From the NCBI GenBank assembly GCA_945912145.1, contig CAMEBF010000003.1:1-64000 (forward strand): DNA of 64,000 nucleotides, in the 5' to 3' direction. How positions within the stretch are numbered: the first letter of the stretch is position 1; each line of letters opens with the position of its first letter. The translations under genes were made by a program, and so were the position numbers. Origin of the DNA: an uncultured Clostridia bacterium. GTDB taxonomy: Bacteria; Bacillota; Clostridia; Oscillospirales; Acutalibacteraceae. The notes beneath the pieces are model-generated. The model was not told where the DNA came from and did no database searches. It saw only the letters and a program-made list of their open reading frames with translations. This document shows positions 7,185-16,292 of this stretch, one piece after another.

Positions 7185-8485
7185 TATAATTCGATTTTCA
7201 GAGTATAGACCGATTCCGAACGGATTTTATCAGGCGGCAAGTGACCGAAATCAACCGCCAATTTGCCGTTTTCGTTCTGTGCGTGGAAGACTTCGTCGCA
7301 GCCGAAAAGCGTCAGTTTCATATTCTCGCGATACGGAACATCGGAGAATGCGACTTTTCCGAACGGATAGGAATGCAGGAACGCGAATACCGTTTTGCCG
7401 TCTTTGGACTGCGTATATTTGATATTCTCATCATGGCTTTCTTGGCATTTCCGGCTCGCGTAGATGCCTTCTCCGTTGACTTTCAGCCATTTGCCGAGCT
7501 GCCGCAGGCGTTCCTCCATGATGACGGGAATCCGTCCGTCGGCGGTCGGGCCGATGTTGAGAAGGAAATTGCTGCCTTTTGAGACGAGATCGACGAGCAT
7601 TTTAATGAGAGCGTCGGCGGAAAGATAATCGTCCACTGTCTCAAAGCGGTTCCAGCCGAACGATGCGCCGATGCCGCGGCATTCCTCCGAAACCCGGTCG
7701 ATTTCGGCTTTTTCCATACCCGGCGCGATATAGCCGTATTCCGTCGTCAGATTGCCGCCGAGCCGTCCTCTCGTTTCGCTGCCCCAACGGTCGTTGGGCA
7801 CGATGACGTCCCGGACGCTTGATTCGTTATAAAGCCATTGTAAAAACTCCGTGCTGTGCCAGACCGAGGACGGATGATCCCATTCGCCGTCGGTGAACAA
7901 GGTGTTCGGCTGATACTTTTCGACCAGCTCCTTGAGCATGGGGATCAGGTGCTTGACGGCGTATTCTTCGGGATCCTTTAAGTACAGCGGGTGGAACCAC
8001 TCATACACCGAGTGATACACGCCGAAACGCAACTTTGTACCCTCGCAGGCGTCTTTCAGCTCGCGGCAGAAATCGCGGTGCGGGCCGACGTCCACGCTGT
8101 TCCAGTTCCATGCGTAATTGGTCTGATACAGACAGAAGCCGTCGTGATGCTTCGATACAAGATTCATGTAGCGTGCGCCGGCGTCCTCAAACAGCGAAAC
8201 CCACTGCTTTGCATCGAAATTCTCCGCCTTGAACATCGGTACAAAATCGTTGTAGCGGAAATTTTCGCCGTAGGTTTTTACGTGATAGTCGCGGTACTGC
8301 GGACCGAAATTGTCGTCACGCGCTTTATCGCAATGGTAGCCGTACCATTCGGCGTATTGCCCTTTTGGCGCGTACGCCGGTACGCTGTACAGCCCCCAAT
8401 GGATAAAAATGCCGAATTTCGCGTCCTCAAACCATTCGGGAACCTCTCGCTGATTCAGCGATTCCCAGTTGTTTTCATATTTCAT
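7184..8485 (-). CDS. Alpha-L-fucosidase, GH29
   Basis: This 433-residue glycoside hydrolase family 29 enzyme releases L-fucose from glycans by a retaining mechanism. The N-terminal signature WFEDAKFGIFIHWGLYSVP (residues ~18-36) is diagnostic. LVSKHHDGFCLY and NTLFTDGEWDH follow, the latter containing the probable nucleophile Asp. GSNFLLNIGPTADGRI is the usual end of the barrel. There is no signal peptide, so it acts in the cytoplasm on imported fucosides. Its start overlaps the trmB 3' end by 11 bp. Confidence 0.93.
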   Translation of the reverse strand: MKYENNWESLNQREVPEWFEDAKFGIFIHWGLYSVPAYAPKGQYAEWYGYHCDKARDDNFGPQYRDYHVKTYGENFRYNDFVPMFKAENFDAKQWVSLFEDAGARYMNLVSKHHDGFCLYQTNYAWNWNSVDVGPHRDFCRELKDACEGTKLRFGVYHSVYEWFHPLYLKDPEEYAVKHLIPMLKELVEKYQPNTLFTDGEWDHPSSVWHSTEFLQWLYNESSVRDVIVPNDRWGSETRGRLGGNLTTEYGYIAPGMEKAEIDRVSEECRGIGASFGWNRFETVDDYLSADALIKMLVDLVSKGSNFLLNIGPTADGRIPVIMEERLRQLGKWLKVNGEGIYASRKCQESHDENIKYTQSKDGKTVFAFLHSYPFGKVAFSDVPYRENMKLTLFGCDEVFHAQNENGKLAVDFGHLPPDKIRSESVYTLKIEL

Positions 8486-9164
8486 CGGAATCCTCCTTTA
8501 GGTACGCTTCCAGCCGGTAGATCGGCTGCCCCAGATCGGTGAAGCGTTTTTCATATTCGGTCATGATATTGCCCTCAAATCCGCTGTTGTGCAGATCGAG
8601 CGTCACATTTTTCAGAGCAAAGCCGTTTTGTGAAAACTGCTCGAGAGAATACTCAAACAAGTGCATATTGTCGGTCTTCTGATGAATCTCCGCGCCGGGT
8701 TTCATTAACTGCTTATAAATCGAAAGAAAGCGGGCATTCGTCAGTCGGTGCGAAGCATATTTCTTTTTGGGAAACGGACACGAAAAATTGAGATAGACTC
8801 GCTCAATGCTATTGTCGGGGATATATTTCGGCAGGAATTCAGCGCGGCACTCGAGGAAATGAATATTGGAAAGTCCCGCGTCCTGCGCCTTTTTGCACGC
8901 CATATAGATGACATTGGGGTTGACCTCTACGGCGATAAAATTCAGCTCCGGGTGCTGCTTTGCCAGTTCGCAGATAAACTGTCCCTTGCCGCAGCCGACC
9001 TCAAGCTGCATCGGATTGTCGTTGCCGAAAATCGCGGCAAAATCGAGGTATTCCTTTTTTTCGACCGCCGTATTGTAGTTCGGATCGTCCGAATGGAGAA
9101 TCGTCAGATTTCTCGAGACGGACGCGAGCTTCTGCTCTAAATTTTTCTTTTTTCTCATTCTCAT
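8475..9164 (-). CDS. trmB: tRNA (guanine-N7-)-methyltransferase
   Basis: This 229-residue TrmB-family SAM-dependent enzyme makes m7G46 in the tRNA variable loop. It has the Rossmann SAM motif 'MQLEVGCGKGQFICELA' (near residue 53), the 'NFIAVEVNPNVI' acidic loop and 'VYLNFSCPFPKKKYASHRLT' (family consensus NFSDPWPKKRHxKRRL). In the last, CPF replaces DPW, a notable change at a conserved block. The basic N-terminus MRMRKKK matches the family. The start overlaps the upstream radical SAM gene by 4 nt (ATGA). Confidence 0.9.
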   Translation of the reverse strand: MRMRKKKNLEQKLASVSRNLTILHSDDPNYNTAVEKKEYLDFAAIFGNDNPMQLEVGCGKGQFICELAKQHPELNFIAVEVNPNVIYMACKKAQDAGLSNIHFLECRAEFLPKYIPDNSIERVYLNFSCPFPKKKYASHRLTNARFLSIYKQLMKPGAEIHQKTDNMHLFEYSLEQFSQNGFALKNVTLDLHNSGFEGNIMTEYEKRFTDLGQPIYRLEAYLKEDSDEI

Positions 9165-10834
9165 AGAGAGAAATCAACTCCGTTCCGATAGGTTAAGGTG
9201 TATTGCCCTGTCACATCGTCCTTTTGCCGGTAATCGCACCAGACGACGCGGTTTTCCGTATAGAGGATCGCGCAGGCGATCTTGCCGCCGCCGGGACAGA
9301 GCGTTTCATGAATTGTTTTTTTGATTTGTTTGAGCCGTTTGTCGGGGATTTTCAGACAGTCCGGCAGCACGCCGGAGGCATTCGACGCGAGCCGATCGCA
9401 GACCATGCGGTCACGCAGGACGGCCTTGTTCGTTTTCGGCGCGAAAAAATTATATACGAAAGTGAGATATTCGTCAAGAGGGATTGCTTCTTTTTTCTCC
9501 ATGAATGCACCGAAATCGCGGAACAGGGCGAACGGAGAAAAGCCGCATTCTTCGGTGAGGTAATCGAGTGTCCGGGGAAATCGTCCGCTGTTGTAAAGGC
9601 GGTCGAGAGCCGCTTCCGCGTGGTGAATCGTTTGCAGATCATCTTCGCTCAGGCAGTCGGTGCGTATTACTTCATACGGCGGCTCTTCGCTGTAAACACA
9701 ACCGAATAATTCGTCCTTTTCTCGCAGTTCGGAACCGTGCAGGAGCTTGAGAAACCCGAGCTGAAGCATATGCGGACGCAATGCATACAGTTTGTTGAAG
9801 CTCTTTTCAAAGCTTTCAAGATCTTCGTGAGGAAGTCCCGCGATCAGGTCAACATGAATATGAAGATTTCCGGGACGCAGCAGCCGCTGAATATTTTTGA
9901 CGAGCTTTGCGGTGTCGGGATTGCGGTTGACGGCTTTTAGCGTCTGCGGATTGAAGCTTTGCAAGCCGACCTCAAGCTGAAACAGTCCTTTCGGCGCGTT
10001 TTCTAAAAGCTGTAGCGTGCTCTCTTTGAGCGTGCCGCCGTCCACCTCAAAGTGAAAGCAGACGCCTTTTCGTATGATACCGGCATTGTAATTCTCCATG
10101 ATGAAAGTGATGATCGCATTGGCTCGTTCGGCGTTGGCGTTAAAGGTTCGGTCTATGAATTTCACGGTCTGCGTCTGCGTCGCGGCAAGGCGCAGAATCT
10201 CTTCTTTGACACGCTCTATATTATAGAAAACGAGCTTGCCGCACCGTCCCGACAGGCAGAACGCGCAGGAGAACGGACAACCCCGTGACGCCTCAATATA
10301 AGCGATGCGTCCGCCGAGCGATGCGAAATATTCGTCGCAGTACGGTGAGACCGGCTCTTTGCCGGAAACGTACGGTTCGGCAATGGCATTGCCATGTTCT
10401 GTTCGGTAGCAAAGTCCCGGAATCTCATCATTGTCCGTTTCTCCTGCCAGATAGGAGCAAAGACGCGCGAACGGCTCTTCGCCTTCACCGGAGAGGACAT
10501 AATCGACAAAGCGGCAGTCGTTCAGCACATCCCCGGCGTTATAGCTGACCTCCGGACCGCCGAAAACAATCACAGCGCCGGTCTCGTCTTTGAGCGTTTC
10601 CGCAAGCTTTTTGACAGAAGCGATATTCCAGATATAGCAGCAAAAGCCGACAACATCCGGTTCTTCGGCGATGATGCGCTCGGCGACTGTCCGCAAATTC
10701 TCGTTGACGGTGCCCTCAACGACACGCGCATCCACGGCGTTTCCGCAGTATTTTTTGATTCCGGCAAACAGGCACCACGGCGCGAGAGACGAGTGGACAA
10801 ATTTGGAATTGAGCATACACAGAACGGTTTTCAT
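9161..10834 (-). CDS. B12-binding-domain radical SAM protein
   Basis: This 557-residue protein has an N-terminal Rossmann B12-binding-like domain (about 1-130, with VVGFCCYIWN and VIVFGGPEVS) and a central radical SAM domain with the cluster motif CPFSCAFC near residue 190. EVGLQSFNPQTLKAVNR and HVDLIAGLPHED complete the partial TIM barrel. The long C-terminal extension resembles DUF4080 proteins. Members of this group cleave SAM reductively; their substrates are unknown. It is the first gene of an operon with trmB and the fucosidase gene. Confidence 0.85.
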   Translation of the reverse strand: MKTVLCMLNSKFVHSSLAPWCLFAGIKKYCGNAVDARVVEGTVNENLRTVAERIIAEEPDVVGFCCYIWNIASVKKLAETLKDETGAVIVFGGPEVSYNAGDVLNDCRFVDYVLSGEGEEPFARLCSYLAGETDNDEIPGLCYRTEHGNAIAEPYVSGKEPVSPYCDEYFASLGGRIAYIEASRGCPFSCAFCLSGRCGKLVFYNIERVKEEILRLAATQTQTVKFIDRTFNANAERANAIITFIMENYNAGIIRKGVCFHFEVDGGTLKESTLQLLENAPKGLFQLEVGLQSFNPQTLKAVNRNPDTAKLVKNIQRLLRPGNLHIHVDLIAGLPHEDLESFEKSFNKLYALRPHMLQLGFLKLLHGSELREKDELFGCVYSEEPPYEVIRTDCLSEDDLQTIHHAEAALDRLYNSGRFPRTLDYLTEECGFSPFALFRDFGAFMEKKEAIPLDEYLTFVYNFFAPKTNKAVLRDRMVCDRLASNASGVLPDCLKIPDKRLKQIKKTIHETLCPGGGKIACAILYTENRVVWCDYRQKDDVTGQYTLTYRNGVDFSL

Positions 10835-10865
10835 ACGGCATTCCTTTCAAAATTCTACAAAAATT

Positions 10866-10894
10866 ATTCTACAACTTCGTCGTTCTTTTTGCAA
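10866..10894 (-). promoter_or_regulatory. Promoter of the radical SAM-trmB-fucosidase operon
   Basis: On the minus strand TTGCAA (10894-10889) and TAGAAT (10871-10866) are spaced by 17 nt. It diverges from the gdhA promoter about 35 bp away. Confidence 0.55.
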
Positions 10895-10928
10895 TAGCAA
10901 TGAAAATGAAATTTTCGTTTATTTCCTC

Positions 10929-10957
10929 TTGCAATCTTATTTTTATTCTGCTATGAT
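10929..10957 (+). promoter_or_regulatory. Promoter of gdhA
   Basis: TTGCAA at 10929-10934 and TATGAT at 10952-10957 are spaced by 17 nt. The resulting leader of about 120 nt contains a small hairpin (10965-10980) and a possible leader ORF. Confidence 0.65.
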
Positions 10958-11002
10958 TATGTTGCTTTATTGCGATAAAGTACGGAAATAGGAGGATTTT
11001 AC

Positions 11003-12432
<1,430 letters not shown>

Positions 12433-12481
12433 TTTTTCCCTTTTTCGCTTGTAAAATTGTGATAAACCTGAACAAAGAAAA

Positions 12482-12513
12482 CCTGTCCGTTTCTTAGCGG
12501 GCAGGCTTTTTTT
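12482..12513 (+). terminator. Intrinsic terminator of gdhA
   Basis: An 8-bp stem (12482-12489 with 12498-12505, one G-U) is followed by seven T. Confidence 0.88.
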
Positions 12514-12525
12514 GTCAGATAAGTT

Positions 12526-13752
12526 TTATGTCGTTTTCTTTTGTGACAGAAGCGCCGATACGGCGCACAGGAGAAACGCCGCCAGGGAGAAAAAGAAGAT
12601 GCACTCGAGCACGTCGTTCCAGCCCTTTGTGTCGGCGATTCTGCCCAAGAGCTGAATGCTCAGCGTGCTGCCGACGTAGCAGAAGGTATTGAGGAGTCCC
12701 GCCGACAGTCCCGAATCGATTTTGTCACGGGAGTAGAGCGGAATAATGCTGGTGATGACGTTATTGACCGACGCCATCATGCAGGCGGTCAGCGCGAACA
12801 GCAGCAGCGTCAGAGGCGCAAAGCGCAGACCGATTGTGAGCAGAATCGCGCCGATAAAAACGGTGCTGAGCAGGTAAAACAGGCCGTTCAGAATCGCGAC
12901 GTTTTTCTGCTTCGCGTGCAGGAGCCTGACAAGCGTTGCGCCGAAGATGGAGAGCAGCGGCAGCAGCAGCGTGACAATAATCGACAGCGACGGGCTGACG
13001 CCGAATTTCTCTTTCAGAATCGACGGCACCCAGGTCGTCACGCCGTCCTTGATGAAGCCGTTCGCGATCGCCGTCAACAGGATAATCCCGATCGAGACCG
13101 CGAAAACAGGCGTGAGCGTGAGTTTGCCGGATGTCTTGTCTTCGGATTTAAGCGTCGCTTTTTCGCATTTCTCCACCGTCCGCATACCGAAAAACCAGAG
13201 AATCGCAACAAGAGCCAGAACGGCAGAGGAAACATAGAAAATCGCTGTCCACCGGACTGTGAGTGCAGAGAAGAGTGCGGCAAGCCCGTAGGCGCCAAAT
13301 GTGCCGACGGCAACGGTCGTGCTCATCATCATGACGGCTTTCGGCAGCCTCTCATTCGGCAGATAGAGAGACAGTGTTTTGATTAGGGAGCTCCAGAGGA
13401 TCGACTGAAAAATACCGTTTGCGAACCAGATGACTTTCATCACGGCGATGTCGCCGCAGAAGGTCATGGCGAGGTTGAGAACGGACGAGACGCCGAGCGC
13501 GACCGTGACGGAGTATTTCGTGTTGTAGCGTCTGGAAAGCAGACCGTGAATAAGCTGTCCCGCACCGTATGCGAGAAAGAACGCGGAGCTGACCGCGCCG
13601 GCGGATTCCTTGCTTGTCCCGAGCTGCGCGAGAATCTCCACCATCGAGGCGTTGTAATTGAGCCTCCCGATATAGGCAGCCGTGTACGCCGCCCAGCATA
13701 GGAAAATCAGGAAATTGGTTTTTTTATTTGTCATGCGATCGGTTCCGTTCAT
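12526..13752 (-). CDS. MFS transporter, OPA-like
   Basis: This 408-residue major facilitator has about twelve hydrophobic segments. The first helix contains AAYTAAYIGRLNYNASM, which with GAGQLIHGLLSRRYNTK in the loop between helices 2 and 3 resembles organophosphate:phosphate antiporters. The substrate cannot be read from sequence. It ends in a charged tail (LLSQKKTT). A GAGGTG site precedes ATG 13752. The upstream 550 bp is filled by the 189-bp repeat array, so this gene's promoter must lie within or beyond the array. Confidence 0.88.
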   Translation of the reverse strand: MNGTDRMTNKKTNFLIFLCWAAYTAAYIGRLNYNASMVEILAQLGTSKESAGAVSSAFFLAYGAGQLIHGLLSRRYNTKYSVTVALGVSSVLNLAMTFCGDIAVMKVIWFANGIFQSILWSSLIKTLSLYLPNERLPKAVMMMSTTVAVGTFGAYGLAALFSALTVRWTAIFYVSSAVLALVAILWFFGMRTVEKCEKATLKSEDKTSGKLTLTPVFAVSIGIILLTAIANGFIKDGVTTWVPSILKEKFGVSPSLSIIVTLLLPLLSIFGATLVRLLHAKQKNVAILNGLFYLLSTVFIGAILLTIGLRFAPLTLLLFALTACMMASVNNVITSIIPLYSRDKIDSGLSAGLLNTFCYVGSTLSIQLLGRIADTKGWNDVLECIFFFSLAAFLLCAVSALLSQKKTT

Positions 13753-13780
13753 GGAAAATCACCTCGATGTCTTTTTATTT

Positions 13781-13918
13781 AGTGTGCAAAGTTCAAAGTG
13801 CAAAGTGCAATTCCGGAAGCGCTTCGCGCTTGATTCTATGCCTGCGGCGCGCTTTTACAATGAATTAAAAGGCGAAGCCTTTTCCGACATTGAACTTTGA
13901 ACACTGCACTTTGAACTT
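13781..13918 (+). repeat. Dispersed modular repeat, full copy 1 of the array
   Basis: A left array of GTGCAAAGTTCAAA words is followed by hairpin 1 (13817-13822 with 13826-13831, AAGCGC/GCGCTT, loop TTC). The TATGCCTGCGGC word comes next, then hairpin 2 (13867-13873 with 13877-13883, AAAAGGC/GCCTTTT, loop GAA). A right array complementary to the left one closes the element. The ends thus form terminal inverted repeats, as in a MITE-like element. Confidence 0.75.
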
Positions 13919-13969
13919 TTGTCGCATCAGCGTCTGCTTGTTTTGTTCTTTTTCTTAGTCTTTTTATTT

Positions 13970-14107
13970 AGTGTGCAAAGTTCAAAGTGCAAAGTGCAAT
14001 TCCGGAAGCGCTTCGCGCTTGATTCTATGCCTGCGGCGCGCTTTTACAATGAATTAAAAGGCGAAGCCTTTTCCGACATTGAACTTTGAACACTGCACTT
14101 TGAACTT
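13970..14107 (+). repeat. Dispersed modular repeat, copy 2 of the array
   Basis: This copy appears identical to the one 189 bp upstream, including both hairpins and the terminal inverted arrays. That indicates a recent tandem duplication. Confidence 0.75.
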
Positions 14108-14158
14108 TTGTCGCATCAGCGTCTGCTTGTTTTGTTCTTTTTCTTAGTCTTTTTATTT

Positions 14159-14300
14159 AGTGTGCAAAGTTCAAAGTGCAAAGTGCAATATCGGAAGCCC
14201 TGCGGGCTTGCATTGTACGCCTGCGGCGCGCTTTTATAATGAATCAAAAGGCGAAGCCTTTTCCGACATTGATCTTTGAACACTGCACTTTGAACTTTTG
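14159..14300 (+). repeat. Dispersed modular repeat, diverged copy 3 of the array
   Basis: The end arrays match copies 1 and 2, but hairpin 1 has the AAGCCC/GGGCTT version also found at 5805, and the middle reads CATTGTACGCCTGCGGC. This copy abuts the stop codon of the DMT-transporter gene at 14303. Confidence 0.72.
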
Positions 14301-14302
14301 AT

Positions 14303-15241
14303 TTATCGCCGTTTGCTTGATTTTTTCTTTGTTTTCTTCTTTTTTGTCGGCGCGTTTGTGCTCCGTATCAGCGACAGCAGCAAGCCCGCGATAATCAGCG
14401 CCGCTCCCAGAAGAATCTGCCAGGTGATCGTCTGCGTTTTTAAAAAGAAGTAAGAGCAAAGAATCGTCACGAGAGGGGAGAGGTAGAGATAGGTCGTTGT
14501 CTTGACCGGTCCGATTGCATTCGCGGCATGGTTCCAGGTGACGAAGCAGACGCCCGAAGCGAGCAGTCCCAGATAGAGCAGACGGAATAGCGTCGGTTTG
14601 TCGGCAAGGAGTCTGATATGCTCGGGATCAAAGTCAAAGAGAAACAGCGTCGGGATCATGAAGATCAGCCCGTACATCACGATACGCCTTGTCGTGGCGA
14701 TGGTGTTGTGTCCGTAGGAGCCGATCTCTTTGGTCAGAATGGAATATAACCCCCATGCGAGTGCCGAGCCGACGGCGAAGAGCGCTCCTTTGACGCTGAC
14801 AGAAAACGAAAATCCCTCTTCAAAAGTCACGAGCACGATGCCCGAAACCGCGAGCAGAAAGCCGACAAAGAAATTCAGTTTCGGCTTGTCCGCTTTTTGG
14901 GAACAGAGTGAAAACAGACCGCAGAAAAACGGCGACGTCGATAGAATCACGCTGACGGCGGCGGCTTTCGCATAGCGCAGCGCGGCAATTTCCAAAAAGA
15001 AATAGAGCGTCACACCGCACAGCCCGGCGAGCGCGTAAGTCACTTCGCGTTTCACGCTTTCAAAGCGCAGCCTCGGCGGATAGATCACGTTCAACAGCAG
15101 GAACGCCAGCAGAAAACGGCAGAGAATAATCTCCGCCGAAGAGAGGTTTTCTAATAGCTTTGCGGAGGAAATGAAAGTCGTGCCCCAGACCGCGATGGTG
15201 AAGAGCGCGGCGATATGCCCCGCGAATTTGTTTGTTTTCAT
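14303..15241 (-). CDS. DMT-superfamily (EamA) transporter
   Basis: This 312-residue membrane protein has ten predicted helices in two EamA halves. The first half is marked by 'FTIAVWGTTFISSAKLL' and the second by 'GSALAWGLYSILTKEIG'. EamA proteins export metabolites or amino acids, or take up nucleotide sugars; the substrate here is unknown. The C-terminus is a lysine/arginine-rich tail (KKKKTKKKSSKRR) whose coding sequence is echoed in the neighbouring array. The start has an AGGAG site 8-9 nt upstream. It lies 18 nt after another EamA gene in the same direction. Confidence 0.88.
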   Translation of the reverse strand: MKTNKFAGHIAALFTIAVWGTTFISSAKLLENLSSAEIILCRFLLAFLLLNVIYPPRLRFESVKREVTYALAGLCGVTLYFFLEIAALRYAKAAAVSVILSTSPFFCGLFSLCSQKADKPKLNFFVGFLLAVSGIVLVTFEEGFSFSVSVKGALFAVGSALAWGLYSILTKEIGSYGHNTIATTRRIVMYGLIFMIPTLFLFDFDPEHIRLLADKPTLFRLLYLGLLASGVCFVTWNHAANAIGPVKTTTYLYLSPLVTILCSYFFLKTQTITWQILLGAALIIAGLLLSLIRSTNAPTKKKKTKKKSSKRR

Positions 15242-15259
15242 GAAAGTTTTCTCCTGTTT

Positions 15260-16114
15260 TTACAGCAGCATAAAGAGCGTTCCCGCGACGATCATCGTAA
15301 GACCTGCGACGGCTTTCTTCGTCAGCTTTTCGCCGAAGACGAGGTAGGAAAACGCAATCGTAATGAGAATGCTCAATTTGTCGATCGGCACCACAACGCT
15401 TGCCTTGCCGTCCTGCAACGCCTTGAAATAGCACAGCCAAGACGCGCCGGTCGAAAGCCCCGACAGAGAGATGAAGAACAGCTCTTTCTTTTCGATATGC
15501 CGAATTGTTTTCTGTTCGCCCTTGATGAATACGACGAGCCACGCCATCACCAGCACAATGCAGGTGCGGATCGCCGTTCCGAGGTTCGAGTCGATTCCGG
15601 AAATGCCGATCTTGCCGAAGATGGAGGTCAGCGACGCGAACACGGCGGACAGTACCGCGTAAAGAAGCCATGTTTTGCTCTTTTCTTCGCCTGATTCTTT
15701 CTTCTGAATCATCAGAATCGTGCCGACGGCAATCAGAATTGTCCCGGCAATCTGGAAAAAGCCCTTGAATTCCTGAAAAAAGATCAACGAAAGAATGATG
15801 GTTAGCACCGTGCTCGATTTATCGACGGGAACGACCTTGTTAACATCGCCGAGCTGCAGCGCGCGAAAATAGCACAGCCACGACGCGCCGGTCGAAAAGC
15901 CTGAGAGAATCAGAAAGAGCAGCGTTTTGCCGTTGATCGCGGAGAGTCCGGTCTGCGCTCCGGTGATAAAGACCATCAGCCACGCAAAAATCAGAACAAT
16001 AATCGTACGGATCGCGGTTGCGACGTCGGAATTTGTCTTTTTAATGCCGCACTTTGCTGTGATTGAGGTGATGCCTGCGAAGAACGCGGACAAAACGGCC
16101 ATCAGAATCCACAT
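15260..16114 (-). CDS. DMT-superfamily (EamA) transporter with strong internal duplication
   Basis: This 284-residue membrane protein is built of two very similar EamA halves. Both contain 'AKCGI'/'GKIGI', the AIRT(I/C)IVLxxAWLxVFI segment and 'LSGxSTGASWLCYFxAL'. The second repeat starts near residue 148. The substrate is unknown. ATG 16114 is preferred over 16147 because GAGGTG lies at the right distance and the protein then starts directly with a transmembrane helix (MWILMAVLSAFFAG). It forms a transporter pair with the downstream gene. Confidence 0.88.
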   Translation of the reverse strand: MWILMAVLSAFFAGITSITAKCGIKKTNSDVATAIRTIIVLIFAWLMVFITGAQTGLSAINGKTLLFLILSGFSTGASWLCYFRALQLGDVNKVVPVDKSSTVLTIILSLIFFQEFKGFFQIAGTILIAVGTILMIQKKESGEEKSKTWLLYAVLSAVFASLTSIFGKIGISGIDSNLGTAIRTCIVLVMAWLVVFIKGEQKTIRHIEKKELFFISLSGLSTGASWLCYFKALQDGKASVVVPIDKLSILITIAFSYLVFGEKLTKKAVAGLTMIVAGTLFMLL

Positions 16115-16228
16115 AAAAAGACACCTCGGTTTTGCATTTTTTGACAAAATCGATTATAGCACTCCTGTCCGCAAGTTACAATATTTTTCTGAAAATATGG
16201 ATTATTTGTAAAAATGCACAAAAACTTC

Positions 16229-16257
16229 TTGCAAAAAAGTTTTTTTTATAGTATCAT
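16229..16257 (+). promoter_or_regulatory. Promoter of the GH30 gene
   Basis: TTGCAA at 16229-16234 and TATCAT at 16252-16257 are spaced by 17 nt, 35 nt before the start codon. Confidence 0.6.
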
Positions 16258-16292
16258 AAAATATCATTATCAAAAAAAACGGAGGAAGCGCC

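Larger units (their letters stand above)
13771..14330. repeat. 189-bp tandem triplication
   Basis: Units begin at 13771, 13960 and 14149 with an exact period of 189 bp. Units 1 and 2 appear identical; unit 3 is diverged. Each unit holds one modular repeat element plus a segment resembling the 3' end of the adjacent DMT-transporter gene. In units 1 and 2 that segment, read on the minus strand, encodes TKKKNKTSRR followed by a stop. The intact gene ends KKTKKKSSKRR. The array fills the whole gap between two minus-strand transporter genes. Confidence 0.85.

Noticed and set aside
10961-10985. ANTAR-type hairpin in the gdhA leader
   Set aside because: The small hairpin CTTTA-TTGCGA-TAAAG lacks A at loop position 1, and no terminator follows.
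13771-14330. CRISPR array
   Set aside because: The period is 189 bp and the intervening sequence is repeated too; no short repeats with unique spacers and no cas genes.
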